Source: Granulicella sp. L60 (lineage in GTDB: Bacteria; Acidobacteriota; Terriglobia; Terriglobales; Acidobacteriaceae). From it: a DNA stretch of 64,000 bases. The notes beneath the pieces were generated by a model that was not told the origin of the DNA, did not search any database, and was given only the letters and a program-made list of their open reading frames with translations. Location of the stretch: positions 261,635 to 325,634 of the forward strand of contig NZ_LMUR01000015.1 in the NCBI RefSeq assembly GCF_009765825.1, written 5' to 3'. The position numbers and the translations under genes were made by a program. Of the stretch, positions 54,167 to 63,664 are shown piece by piece. How positions within the stretch are numbered: the first letter of the stretch is position 1; each line of letters starts with the position of its first letter.

Positions 54167-55312
54167 ATGTTCGCTGATGTAGCTGAGGCGGTAGCCGAGA
54201 TCAGGGCAGGACGGATGGTAGTGGTCGTCGACGATGAGGACCGCGAGAATGAAGGCGATCTGACGCTGGCGGCGGAGTTTGTCACGCCGGAGGCGATCAA
54301 CTTCATGGCGAAGTTTGGCCGGGGATTGATCTGCCTGACGCTGACAGAAGAACGTGCGGACTACCTGCGCCTGGGGCCGATGACGCAGGAGAACACCTCG
54401 CGATTCGGCACGGCGTTTACGGAGAGTATCGAGGCGCGGGAGGGCGTGACTACGGGTATCTCTGCGGCGGACAGGGCGCATACGATCAAGGTAGCAATCG
54501 ATTCTCAATCCACGGCGCACGATCTGGCGCGTCCGGGGCATGTGTTTCCTCTGCGTGCGCGCAAGGGCGGAGTGCTGGTGCGGGCGGGGCAGACCGAGGC
54601 TTCGGTGGATCTGGCGCGTATGGCCGGACTGGTAACGGCGGGCGTGATCTGTGAGATCATGAACGACGACGGCACCATGGCGAGGGTACCGGACCTGGTT
54701 AAGTTCTGTGCTGAGCACAACTTGAAGATGGTGACCGTGGCGGATCTGATCCGATATCGGTTGCAGCATGAGCGGTATATCCACCGGGTGGCGGAGTCGC
54801 TGCTGCCGACCGCGCACGGCGAGTTTCGCATGATCGCGTATGAGAGCGAAGTCGAAGGCGGCGAGTCGCATGTGGCGCTGGTGTACGGCGATGTCTCGGG
54901 TGATGAGCCGGTGACGGTGCGGGTGCATACGCACTGCCTCGCGGGCGATGTCTTCTCTACGACGCTGTGCGATTGCAGGGCGGTGGTGGAGCGTTCGCTG
55001 CGCATGATCGCAGAGGCAGGACGTGGGGCGCTGGTGTATCTGCACAATGGGGCCGCGGGTTTTGGCGTGGATGGCAGCGTGACGCCGGCGAGGATTATTC
55101 TGCATCGGGAGCAGAGATCGCGGGAGGGAAGCGAGGATCGCGCGCAACGGACGCTGCGCCAAGTGGGTCTTGGGGGGCAGATTCTGTCCGACCTTGGGAT
55201 TCACAAGATCCGTCTGCTAACGAACACACCGACGCATGTGCCTGCGCTTCAGGGCTTCGGCATCGAGATTGTGGAGCAGGTTCCGATCGCGATCCCGGCG
55301 GGTGTGCGGTAG
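54167..55312 (+). CDS. ribBA: RibBA-type protein: 3,4-dihydroxy-2-butanone-4-phosphate synthase with altered GTP cyclohydrolase II domain
   Basis: The protein has 381 residues and serves riboflavin synthesis. The N-terminal DHBP synthase is complete: DRENEGD at 25-31, GLICLTL, and the [14 protein letters not shown] segment. The C-terminal half has the cyclohydrolase II zinc cysteines C257, C268 and C270 ([15 protein letters not shown]) and closes with IRLLTNTP...[12 protein letters not shown]. The loop 291-322, where family members carry RQEGRGIGL and a conserved AY.LQ helix, reads [15 protein letters not shown] and is shortened. The expected DxR before GAQIL appears as TLRQVG. GTP binding or hydrolysis may be lost, as in RibBX-type variants. 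AAGGAGTG precedes the ATG. Confidence 0.85.
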   Translation: MFADVAEAVAEIRAGRMVVVVDDEDRENEGDLTLAAEFVTPEAINFMAKFGRGLICLTLTEERADYLRLGPMTQENTSRFGTAFTESIEAREGVTTGISAADRAHTIKVAIDSQSTAHDLARPGHVFPLRARKGGVLVRAGQTEASVDLARMAGLVTAGVICEIMNDDGTMARVPDLVKFCAEHNLKMVTVADLIRYRLQHERYIHRVAESLLPTAHGEFRMIAYESEVEGGESHVALVYGDVSGDEPVTVRVHTHCLAGDVFSTTLCDCRAVVERSLRMIAEAGRGALVYLHNGAAGFGVDGSVTPARIILHREQRSREGSEDRAQRTLRQVGLGGQILSDLGIHKIRLLTNTPTHVPALQGFGIEIVEQVPIAIPAGVR

Positions 55313-55713
55313 GATTTTCGCCAAAAAAGTTGGAGCGTGGTGGAGGACGTAAAACCTGCTTCTTTCGGGCGTTTTTGAGGGGTGTTTGGGAAAACAGGTG
55401 GTTTTGACGTGGTAGTTTGCTGGCGAGTTGTGGAGGCTTGCCGGCGAGTTCGTGGCTGTTCGCTGCGTAGTTTTCGCCCCCGAACACTACGCCATGATCT
55501 TCGCTTTTTTTTACGGGATCACTTTCACGATATAACCACCGATTTTCAGCGTATGATCGACTTCGTTCGCTTTGCCATTGGTCTGCAGAAAGATTGCCTC
55601 CAGAGACGCCCGATTCACCGCGGGCTGGAGTGCCTTGTTCGGCTCACTTGGATTCATGTTTTGAGCGGGGTGTCCGCTGAGAACGACAGCCAGCATCTCT
55701 GCGGGAGAGTGGA
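55313..55713. other. Intergenic interval after ribBA
   Basis: About 400 bp. A small minus-strand frame (55511-55696) is the only candidate gene. The rest shows nothing I can support. Confidence 0.4.
55511..55696 (-). CDS. Possible 61-residue hypothetical protein
   Basis: The frame starts at an ATG with GCAGAG just upstream and encodes a soluble peptide ending HTLKIGGYIVKVIP. Composition is protein-like and the stop is followed by an A run. No family is recognised, and it overlaps the leader of the GAF gene on the other strand. It may be a small real gene or a remnant. Confidence 0.3.
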   Translation of the reverse strand: MLAVVLSGHPAQNMNPSEPNKALQPAVNRASLEAIFLQTNGKANEVDHTLKIGGYIVKVIP

Positions 55714-56529
55714 ATGAGTACGGCCGTTTCGGGAATGACGGATACGGGGCTTGAGGTCATCGACCTTAGTGGCGATTCTTCGTTTGCGGCGCGGCGTCTG
55801 CATGAGCGTGACGTTGCGAGTCAGATGATGGGAATGGACCGTCTGGCGCGGGCCTTTGTAGACAGCCCGGACACGATTCTGCAGGAGCTGGTGAACGCAG
55901 CGGTCGATCTGTGCGGTGCGGATAGCTCAGGCATCAGCATCGAGACCGAGGGTGGCCGCGATGAGGACTTTTATACGTGGGTCGCGACGGCGGGGGAGTA
56001 TGAGGGGTTCCTGCATGCGACGCTGCCGCGCTATCCCAGCGCGTGCGGTACGTGCCTGGAGCGGGGACAGCCGCAGCTCTTTCGCGTGACACAGCGCTTC
56101 TTCGACCTGATGGGGATTGAAGCTCCGGTCGTAACGGACGGCATTCTGCTGCCGTGGCAGGTGGAGGGAACACGCGGAACGATCTGGATCATGGCGCACG
56201 GCAGGGGAGAGGCCTTCGACGCGAGTGACCTGAAGATGATGCAGGTGCTGGCGAACTTTGCCGCGATGGGTGTGAGGCAGCAGAGGCAGCAGAAGATGCT
56301 GTTGGAGCAGGCCGGCGCGGCTGCAGCGGCTGCGATGGCGAACGACCTGGCGCACAAGATCAACAACCCGCTGCAGAGCCTTACGAATATTGTGTATCTG
56401 GCGGCAGAGGGTGAGACGCGGAGCGATACGAAGTCTTTGGCGCATGAGATGTCGGATCACCTCGGACGTCTTTCGGTGCTGGTGGGCGAGCTGCTGACGC
56501 TGCCTGCTGGGAATGGTCCGCGGAAGTAA
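55714..56529 (+). CDS. GAF-domain protein with HisKA-like helix and no ATPase domain
   Basis: The protein has 271 residues. A GAF domain at about 55-190 is marked by NAAVDLCGADSSGISIE, PSACGTCLERGQPQLF and GTIWIMAHG. The final 75 residues look like a histidine kinase dimerisation helix pair, with the H-box NDLAHKINNPLQSLTNIVYL. It ends there, without the HATPase domain expected of a kinase. The gene may encode a phosphotransfer or sensing subunit that needs a partner kinase. The stop is clean and no frameshift continuation of the ATPase domain is seen downstream. Confidence 0.82.
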   Translation: MSTAVSGMTDTGLEVIDLSGDSSFAARRLHERDVASQMMGMDRLARAFVDSPDTILQELVNAAVDLCGADSSGISIETEGGRDEDFYTWVATAGEYEGFLHATLPRYPSACGTCLERGQPQLFRVTQRFFDLMGIEAPVVTDGILLPWQVEGTRGTIWIMAHGRGEAFDASDLKMMQVLANFAAMGVRQQRQQKMLLEQAGAAAAAAMANDLAHKINNPLQSLTNIVYLAAEGETRSDTKSLAHEMSDHLGRLSVLVGELLTLPAGNGPRK

Positions 56530-56633
56530 TCAGCATGGATCGTGGCTGCGTCTTTGCTGTGGGCGACCCAATTTTCTGTTCCTAAGCTGCGAAGCGGGAG
56601 GATAATTACTCGCACGCACAGGAGGAGCTTTCG

Positions 56634-57422
56634 ATGAACTCAGTCCAGTGGATGCGGTCGATTGCGTTTGCGGCGGTGGGAACGCTCGTGTTGGCTGTGG
56701 GCAGCGGCGGGGCTGCGATGGGCCAGATGCCGCAGACTCCCTCCATGCCCTCAATGCCTGGGATGCCCCCAACACCTTCGGCGCCTCCAACGCCTTCGAT
56801 GCCGCAGATGCCCGATATTCCGCAGGGCAATCCGAATCTTTCGACGCCTGATATGCCGCAGCCGTCCCAGAGCGGGCCGACAGATGCTGCGCGTGGATCC
56901 GCAAATGGGGCCCAAGGCGCTGGGTTTTTGGGTACCTGGTGTGTGCAGGGAGACCGGACGAAGCAGGCTTCGATCAGCAGCAACGGCGCATTTTTGAATC
57001 TGACGAATGAGAGTGGGGACACGTCGATCGGGAATCTCCAGGGATCGAACCAGATTGTTGCGCCGGGCTGGCAGTTTGTTACGGGAACGCTGAGCGGAAA
57101 TGGCGGAACGATCAACTGGTCGAACGGAACGTACTGGACGCGGTGTGGCAGCGGTGGTGGAGGCGGTGGGCACAGCAGTTACAGCTTGAACGGGAACTGG
57201 TATCCGAACGGCAATCGCTCGTTGCAGTGCTCGATTCAGCAGCATCGCGGGAATCTGACGTTGCAGAACGAGAGTGGGCAGAGGGCGACTGGATCGCTGG
57301 TGGGGCGGCGGCAGCTGACGACGAACTGGGCTGGAACGACGATCCGGGGAACGGTAAGTTCGGATGGGAACCGCATCAACTGGGATAACGGGACTTACTG
57401 GATTCGTTACAGACTTTATTGA
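56634..57422 (+). CDS. Secreted protein with Pro/Met-rich linker and two glycine-rich repeats
   Basis: The protein has 262 residues. A signal peptide (IAFAAVGTLVLAVGSGGAAMG) is followed by a low-complexity region of repeated PxMP units. Two related segments of about 65 residues end the protein. They share the pattern G.W...G....I...LxLxNExG...GxLxG...IxWxNGTYWxR (NLTNESGDTSIGNL...INWSNGTYWTRC and TLQNESGQRATGSL...INWDNGTYWIRY). No known family is recognised. The repeats may be carbohydrate-binding beta units, by look only. AGGAGG precedes the ATG. Confidence 0.75.
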   Translation: MNSVQWMRSIAFAAVGTLVLAVGSGGAAMGQMPQTPSMPSMPGMPPTPSAPPTPSMPQMPDIPQGNPNLSTPDMPQPSQSGPTDAARGSANGAQGAGFLGTWCVQGDRTKQASISSNGAFLNLTNESGDTSIGNLQGSNQIVAPGWQFVTGTLSGNGGTINWSNGTYWTRCGSGGGGGGHSSYSLNGNWYPNGNRSLQCSIQQHRGNLTLQNESGQRATGSLVGRRQLTTNWAGTTIRGTVSSDGNRINWDNGTYWIRYRLY

Positions 57423-57429
57423 AGATGGG

Positions 57430-57639
57430 AAAGATATGTCCTGCCGGACGGGCCCACTGCTCGTGGGGAGGTCACTTCGTGACTTGTATACCCCTTCGGC
57501 TGGTCCTCCCGTTGGTCGGCACGATCATGATTCCGACCATCGGGAGGACTTGTGTCGCCTGCGCGGGCGTGACAGGTACATAAGTCACGAAGTGACCTCT
57601 CGCCGAGCAGGCGGCCCGTCCGGCAGGACATCATCTTTA
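57430..57639. repeat. Long imperfect inverted repeat (REPIN/MITE-like or bidirectional terminator)
   Basis: Outer arms are a perfect 19-bp match, ATGTCCTGCCGGACGGGCC at 57436-57454 against its complement at 57613-57631. Inner palindromes GTCACTTCGTGAC (57471-57483) and its mate (57584-57596) lie within, and the core stem 57503-57519 pairs with 57533-57549 around a 13-base loop. The element fills the gap between two convergent genes and reaches the stop codon of the right one. Two inverted copies of a short palindrome suggest a REPIN-like element. It could equally act as a two-way terminator. Confidence 0.75.
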
Positions 57640-60600
57640 CCGCGCAGTGACAACGAGGTTAAGGGTTACAGTCTGGGTAAGCTGGACGCCGGTGGTAGAG
57701 CTGGCGGTGACCTGGTACTGGTAGGTGCCCGGTGGGGTGACGAGGACGTCGAGCTGGGTCTTGGTGCCGCCGCAGCCTGATGCCGCGGTGAGCAGGAGCG
57801 CGCAAAGGATCGTGCGGATGCGGCGGGTCTTTCTAAAGAAGAGGAGCGAGGCGGGCAGGAGGCCGAGAAGAACTCTGTCGAGCGTGTTGCTCGCTGTCGT
57901 GACGGGCGGCGTGGTGATGGTGTTGATGGTGGCGACTGCGTTCTGCGGCGCTCCGTTGAGAGGAATGCTTGAGGGTAGGAGAGAGCAGGCGGCGTTGGGG
58001 CCAGCGGTGATGGGGGTGCAGTTGAGGACGACGGTTCCGATGTAGTTGTACTGCGGGGTGAGCAGGAGGGTGTAGCTGGCGGGGCTCGCGCTGGGAACGG
58101 TGGCGGTGGCGGAGGAGGCTCCGTCGACGGTGAGGAGGAAGGTGCCGTTGGGGACGCCGTTGCCGGTGAGCGGGACTTGGATGGGTGCGGCGCTGTCGGA
58201 GCTGGCGATGGTGAGGGTGCCGTTGCGTGCGCCGAGTGCGGTGGGTGTGAAGGCGACGGTGAGTTGGCAGGAGGTGTTGGGTGCGAGCAGGGTAACGGGG
58301 CAGGGAACGGTGATGTCGTAGTCCCCGGCGATGGCGAAGTTGAGGCCGGTGACCGAGGCGGTGCCGGTGTTGGTGAGGGTGAGCGTCTGGGTGGATGAGG
58401 CTCCTACGGCGATGCTGCCGAAGTTCAGGCTACCGGGGACGATCTGAAGGTGCGACTGGATGCCGATGCCGGTGAGTGTGGCGATGAGTCCGGCGGGTGA
58501 GGCTGAGGTGGAGACGGTGACGGTGCCGGGGATCGCGCCGGTCTGGGTGGGGGTGAAGGCGACCTGGAGGGTACAGCTGGTGGAGGCAGTGATGGGGGTG
58601 CCGGGAGCGGGGCAGTCGCCGGTGGTGAGATAGCCGGAGGTGGTGGTGATGCTGTTGAAGGTGATGGGGGTGGGGCTGGTGTTGGTGATCTGGAGTGGGA
58701 GCGTGGCGGTGCTGCCGACCTGGACGCTGCCGAAGTTGAGCGAGAGCGGCGTGAGGGTGAGGGGCGATGGAGTGGCGGTGCCGAGGAGGCTGATGAAGTC
58801 GAGCGCGGTGCTGGCGTCGGAGGTGATCTGAAGGGCGCTGATGCGGGCGGAGGTGTCGTTGGCGGCGTCGGGCTGCGGGGTGAAGGTGATGTTGATGTTG
58901 CAGCTCTGCGAGGGCAGGAGGGTGCCGCAGTTGCTCTGGTAGGCGAAGTCGGGCGTGGTTTGGAGGGTGGTGATGTGGATGGTGGTGGTGCCGGTGTTGG
59001 CGAGGGTGACGGTCTGGGGTGGGGAGCTATTGCCTGCCTGGATGGCGGGGAAGGTGAGGGAGCTCTGCGAGGCGGCGTAGGAGACGAGCGGGGCGGTGCC
59101 GGGTGCGGCGGAGACGGGGGCGGCTGAGCCGGTGAGGTCGACGAGGTCGGGACCGCTGAGGGCGTCGCTCTCGATGACGAGGGTGCCGGTGTCGGTGGTG
59201 GGCTGGGGCGAGGAGGTGCTGGTGGTCTGGTTGACGGCGGTGTAGGTGAGGGTTACGGTGCAGCTTTGGTTCGGGCTGAGGGTTGCGCCGCAGGTGGTGG
59301 AGGTGACGAGGAAGGGCCACTCGCTGGTGAGGCGGCGGACGGTGAGAGGAATGGCGCCTTTGTTGGTGAGGGTGAGGGTCTGCTGGGCGGTTTGGCCGGA
59401 GGCGATCTGGCCGAAGTTGAGGGCGGGCTGGTTGGGGATGAAGCTGCCGGTGATGGCTAGGGTGGCGCTGCCGTTGCCGTAGCCTTCGAGGTAGGCGAGA
59501 CCGTTGAGGGTGGCGGAGCCGTCGGTGGGTGTGGCCTGGGCGAAGATGGTGCCGGTGAGGTCGCCGTTGGTGAGGGGGAGAAAGGTGACGGAGAAGGTGC
59601 AGGAGGCGTTGGGGGCGAGGGCGGCGCAGGTCTTGGTGTCTGCTGTGAGGACGAACTGGCGGGGGAGGGCGAGGTTGAGTGAGAGGGATTTGCTGGTGAG
59701 GTTGTTGATGGTGAACTGGCGGGTTGCGCCGAGGGTGGAGGTGGGCGCGGGGCCGAAGTTGGTTTCGGCGGGAAGGATCTGGAGGCCGGCGTTCTCGGTG
59801 GTGTAGGCGCCGCTGAGAGGGACGGTGTAGGTGGTGAGGCCAGTGGTGGAGCTGGTGACAGGGATCTGGAGGGTGTCGGTGACGAGGGCGGTGGTGGGAG
59901 TGTAGGTGACGGTGATGTTGCAGGTCTGCGTGGGGGTGAGGGTGGTGCAGTTGGTGGTGGAGGTGAAGTTGGGCGTCGCGGTAGTGGGGGCGGCGATCTG
60001 GAGCGTGGAGAAGCCGGTGTTGGTGAGGGTGATGGTCTGTTGGGTGGAGGTGGGACCGGGGACGTTGTTGAAGAGGAGCGCGGTGGGGTTCAGCGAGAGG
60101 CCGGGGTCGGGTGTGCCGAATCCTGTGAGCGCGGAGGTGACAGGCGTGGAGCCGGTGGGGAGGTTGAGGACGCCGGGGCGTTGGCCGGTGGCGGTGGGGG
60201 CGAAGACGATGTTGAGGAAGCAGGAGGCGTAGGGTGCGAGAGAGCCGCTGCAGGCTGGGCCTCCGGTGGGGGCTGAGGCTTCGGTGCTGATGGTGAAGTC
60301 GCCGGTGACGGTGGGGGTGGAGAGCGTGACGGTGGAGGTGGTGAGATTGGTGAGGGTAAAGAGAGTAGGGGCGCTGGAGCTGTGGACGGGGATGCTGCCG
60401 AAGTCTTGCGTGACGGGCGCGAGGATGAGGCCGGTGAGGGGAAGGCCGGTTCCCGTGAGGGTGAGCGGAGATGGGCTGCCGCTGGTGGAGGCGAGGGTAA
60501 GCGTAGCGGTTTGCGGGCCCGCGCTGGTGGGCGTCAACTGAACGCCGAGCCAGCAGTTGCGGCAGCTTCCGGTGAAGGAGCTGGTGAAGGCGGCGGAGGA

Positions 60601-63561
60601 GGGTTGGCCGTGGCCGAAGCCAACGTCTTCGACGAGGATGGCCTTGAAGTCTGGGACGGAGGTGGAGGCGGTGAGGGCGGCGAAGGACGAGGTGATCTTG
60701 TACCACTGGACGGAGGGCTGGTTGAGGATGACGTCGCCGAAGTCGAGGGTGTTGTTGGGCGCGGAGAGGATGCCGGTCGCGGTGCCGCTGAGCGTAACGT
60801 AGGTGGGGCTGGTGCCGGAGCCTGCGGTGACGGAGAGCAGGCCGCTACGGATGCCGGGCTGCGAGGGCGCGAAGGTGAGGAGAACGTTGCAGGCGGTGTT
60901 GTTGCCGGGGAGCAGGGCGGGGCAGTTGGTGGTGGAGGTGAAGTCTCCGGTGAGGGCGAGGCTGAGGGCGAAGGGCTGCGCACCGATGTTGGTGATGGTG
61001 ACCGATTGCGTGGTGGCGGAGGTGTTGGTGACGAGGACGGGATCGGTGAAGGTGATGGCAGTAGGAGAGACGGTGAGGTTGGGGTTGACGGACTGGCCGG
61101 TGGCGAGTGGTGGTGGGAGGGTGGTCCCGGTGATGAGGACAGCCTCGCCTTGATCGAGCGTGAGGGTGGTGGAGTCGGCGGAGGGTGCGATGGAGGAGTT
61201 GTAGTTGATCTGGAGCTGGCAGACGGTGTGAGGGCCGAGGGTGGTGGGGCAGTCGTCGGCGAGGCTGAAGGGTGCGGCGAGGGCGACCGGGGTGTGGGTG
61301 ATGGAGGTCGCGGAGTTGTTGGAGAGGTAGAGGAAGCGGGGTAGACGGAGGCCGGAGTTAGCGACGGTTCCGTACTGGGTGCCGAAGTCGATCTCGCTGG
61401 CAGAGAGGCTGAGCGAGGCGGCCTGCGTGTAGGCGGAGAGGAGGACGTTGCCGGTGCCGATAGTCCATGTTGATTGGGCGGGGCCGTCGTCGGTAGAGGT
61501 AGCTGAAGCGGCGAAGCTGAGGATTATGTGACAGGTGGCTCCGGCGGCGAGAGTCTTAGAGGTAATGGAGCCGTTGGTTGGGCAGTCGTTTGAGGATTCG
61601 GAAAAAGTGTATGGAGTGAGTTGGCTGCTGGCGATTATTGAGGTAAAGGTTTGGGGTTGTTGCGAGAGATTTGTAACCGTGACGGTGCGGGCGGTGGACG
61701 GGCTGGTGGAGGTGACGATGCCGAAGTCCAGCTCTTTGGGGGAGAAGGCGATTGGGCTGGGAACGGTGGTTATCGCGGGGATGTTGATGGTTTGGGTGGT
61801 GGCGTTCGAGGTTTCGGCGGTGAGGGTGCCGGGGCCTGAGCCGGTGAGGGCGATCTCGCACTCTGCGCCTGGGTTGAGGGTGGTGGGGCAGTCGGTGGCG
61901 AGGGCGAAGCTGGGCGAGTTGAGTTGCAGGTTGATGGCGGCGACGGTGCCGAGGTTGCGGAGGGTTACATTCGGAGCGTTGTCCGTCGAGAGAGCGAGGC
62001 TGGGAGCGGCGGTGGTGGGGCTGAGCTTCGCGAGGTAGGCGGCTGAACCGGCGCAGAGGCTTCCGCTGCAAGTGCCGGAGGGAAGCACGGCGGCGCGGAG
62101 GGTGGAGAGCAGCGCAGTGGTGGGGGTGTTGTAGAGCGGGAGGTCGTAGGTCTGGGTGGCGAGGAGATTTGCGGATGCGGTCGGACTGGCGCTTCCGGCA
62201 AAGATTGGCTGGCCGGTGGGGTCGGCAGTGACTGCGGTGAGGGTGACGGGGAGGCTGGCGAAGTTGGGGTTGGTGGAGGGAAGTCCGCCGAAGCGTATTG
62301 CCTGATCGATCTGTGGCTGGGCTGTGTTCTGCTGTGTGACGCGAAGGCCGTATGCGTTGCCGATGGTGGAGAGAGACGTGAGCGGCAGGAGCGAGGCGGG
62401 GGTGGTGAGGGTGCCGGTAATCCAGACTACGCCGTCGGGCGATGGAGTGAGGGTGGATTGGGTGCCGGGTGCGAGGAGGGTGGACGAGAGAACGGAGCTG
62501 CCGTCTATAGAGATGCGAAGCAGGGTCTGGTAGCTGGTGGCGGAGGCGATGGGTGCGAGGACGGTTGCGACAGGGAACTGACCGAGGGCGATGGAGCCGG
62601 AGAGTAGAAGCGTCTGCGTGGCGGGGTCTTGCGGGGAGGGTGCGAGGGCGATGGAGGTGATGCCTGCACCGGGAATAAAAGTGGAGAAGAGGATGCCGTC
62701 GGCGGCGGGGGTGAGTTTGGTGAGGAAGCCGGAGGTGGTTCCGGCCGTGTTGGGAATGATGTTGGGGACGAGGGCGTTGAGGGTCGGGTAGCCGGAGCTG
62801 GTGGTGTATCCGGCGATGTAGGTGTTGCCGGAGCTGTCGGCGGCGATGGCCGCGGGTGCGGTGTTCGCGGCTCCGTTGAGCGACTGGCCGCTGAGATAGG
62901 TTGCGTAGAGCAGCCCAGTGCCGGAGGTGTTGAAGGCTTCGACGAAGCCGTTCTGCAGACTGCCGAATGCGGGGGCCTGGATGATGGCCGACGGCGTGAC
63001 GGGAAGCGTGGAGGAGAAGATGCTGCCGCTGATGTAGACCGCGTTCGCCGTGGCAGCGATGGCGGAGGCTGCGGTACGGCTGCTGCCCGCGTAGGTGAGA
63101 AAGATTGGATTCAAGTTCTGGTCGAACTTGCCGATGAAGCTATTAGTCGATGTATCGGCGGGGCTGGGAAAGGCTGCGGCGGAGGAGGTAGCGAGTGCGC
63201 CGGAGGTAGTGGTGCCGGTGATGTAGACGTTGCCCGCGGGATCGAGCGCCATGGCGAGGCCGACGTCTCCTGCTGCGCCTAGCTGTGCCTGGGCGAGAAC
63301 GGTGGAGGCGGTGGGATCTGTCTTGAGCACGCGCACACCGTCGTGCTGGTCGAGGAGGAGATAGAGGTTGCCGCTGGCGTCGGACTGAACGGCGTTGAAC
63401 TGGGCGTAGAAGGTATTGGGTGACGACGATGCGCGCAGGCCTGCGAAGAGAAGCTGCTGCGGTCCTGTGACTTGGGCGCAGACGGTGTAACTGCTGAGGA
63501 GCAGAGCCGCGAGGGCGCAGAGACCGGCAACGTAACGTCGGAGAGAGAGCGATGGTGGCAT
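57637..63561 (-). CDS. Giant secreted SBBP/choice-of-anchor D repeat protein
   Basis: The protein has 1974 residues with a signal peptide (YVAGLCALAALLLSSYTVCAQ). Residues about 50-500 are SBBP-type beta-propeller units (DPAGNVYITGTT, ADSSGNTYIAGYT). From about 590 to 1830 come about eleven choice-of-anchor D/ASH beta-sandwich repeats of about 110 residues, each with xxLxFGxxxxGxxxxxxTxTxTNxG. The last 150 residues hold one hydrophobic helix, a basic patch (RKTRRIR), then LCALLLTAASGCGG, a lipobox-like motif inside the chain, and a final Ig-like sheet ending TLNLVVTAR. This tail layout recurs in acidobacterial proteins as I recall it. A surface or matrix role is inferred. Confidence 0.88.
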   Translation of the reverse strand: MPPSLSLRRYVAGLCALAALLLSSYTVCAQVTGPQQLLFAGLRASSSPNTFYAQFNAVQSDASGNLYLLLDQHDGVRVLKTDPTASTVLAQAQLGAAGDVGLAMALDPAGNVYITGTTTSGALATSSAAAFPSPADTSTNSFIGKFDQNLNPIFLTYAGSSRTAASAIAATANAVYISGSIFSSTLPVTPSAIIQAPAFGSLQNGFVEAFNTSGTGLLYATYLSGQSLNGAANTAPAAIAADSSGNTYIAGYTTSSGYPTLNALVPNIIPNTAGTTSGFLTKLTPAADGILFSTFIPGAGITSIALAPSPQDPATQTLLLSGSIALGQFPVATVLAPIASATSYQTLLRISIDGSSVLSSTLLAPGTQSTLTPSPDGVVWITGTLTTPASLLPLTSLSTIGNAYGLRVTQQNTAQPQIDQAIRFGGLPSTNPNFASLPVTLTAVTADPTGQPIFAGSASPTASANLLATQTYDLPLYNTPTTALLSTLRAAVLPSGTCSGSLCAGSAAYLAKLSPTTAAPSLALSTDNAPNVTLRNLGTVAAINLQLNSPSFALATDCPTTLNPGAECEIALTGSGPGTLTAETSNATTQTINIPAITTVPSPIAFSPKELDFGIVTSTSPSTARTVTVTNLSQQPQTFTSIIASSQLTPYTFSESSNDCPTNGSITSKTLAAGATCHIILSFAASATSTDDGPAQSTWTIGTGNVLLSAYTQAASLSLSASEIDFGTQYGTVANSGLRLPRFLYLSNNSATSITHTPVALAAPFSLADDCPTTLGPHTVCQLQINYNSSIAPSADSTTLTLDQGEAVLITGTTLPPPLATGQSVNPNLTVSPTAITFTDPVLVTNTSATTQSVTITNIGAQPFALSLALTGDFTSTTNCPALLPGNNTACNVLLTFAPSQPGIRSGLLSVTAGSGTSPTYVTLSGTATGILSAPNNTLDFGDVILNQPSVQWYKITSSFAALTASTSVPDFKAILVEDVGFGHGQPSSAAFTSSFTGSCRNCWLGVQLTPTSAGPQTATLTLASTSGSPSPLTLTGTGLPLTGLILAPVTQDFGSIPVHSSSAPTLFTLTNLTTSTVTLSTPTVTGDFTISTEASAPTGGPACSGSLAPYASCFLNIVFAPTATGQRPGVLNLPTGSTPVTSALTGFGTPDPGLSLNPTALLFNNVPGPTSTQQTITLTNTGFSTLQIAAPTTATPNFTSTTNCTTLTPTQTCNITVTYTPTTALVTDTLQIPVTSSTTGLTTYTVPLSGAYTTENAGLQILPAETNFGPAPTSTLGATRQFTINNLTSKSLSLNLALPRQFVLTADTKTCAALAPNASCTFSVTFLPLTNGDLTGTIFAQATPTDGSATLNGLAYLEGYGNGSATLAITGSFIPNQPALNFGQIASGQTAQQTLTLTNKGAIPLTVRRLTSEWPFLVTSTTCGATLSPNQSCTVTLTYTAVNQTTSTSSPQPTTDTGTLVIESDALSGPDLVDLTGSAAPVSAAPGTAPLVSYAASQSSLTFPAIQAGNSSPPQTVTLANTGTTTIHITTLQTTPDFAYQSNCGTLLPSQSCNINITFTPQPDAANDTSARISALQITSDASTALDFISLLGTATPSPLTLTPLSLNFGSVQVGSTATLPLQITNTSPTPITFNSITTTSGYLTTGDCPAPGTPITASTSCTLQVAFTPTQTGAIPGTVTVSTSASPAGLIATLTGIGIQSHLQIVPGSLNFGSIAVGASSTQTLTLTNTGTASVTGLNFAIAGDYDITVPCPVTLLAPNTSCQLTVAFTPTALGARNGTLTIASSDSAAPIQVPLTGNGVPNGTFLLTVDGASSATATVPSASPASYTLLLTPQYNYIGTVVLNCTPITAGPNAACSLLPSSIPLNGAPQNAVATINTITTPPVTTASNTLDRVLLGLLPASLLFFRKTRRIRTILCALLLTAASGCGGTKTQLDVLVTPPGTYQYQVTASSTTGVQLTQTVTLNLVVTAR

Positions 63562-63664
63562 GGTTTTTGGCTGCGGGCAGAGCGCTGGTACAGCCTGACC
63601 TTAACTATCCGTGGGGACGAGGCGGTTGCGGTTGGAAGATGAGGAGAAAGACGTTACGGGGGTA

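Noticed and set aside
54077..55204. Minus-strand frame of 375 codons opposite ribBA
   Set aside because: His/Arg-rich antisense shadow. ribBA on the plus strand has clear family motifs.
59027..60706. Minus-strand frame of 559 codons inside the 1974-residue gene
   Set aside because: Arg/His/Pro-rich translation in another frame of the same strand, an artefact of repetitive G+C-rich coding DNA.
60382..61344. Plus-strand frame of 320 codons opposite the 1974-residue gene
   Set aside because: Gly/Glu-rich antisense translation with no domain or ribosome site.
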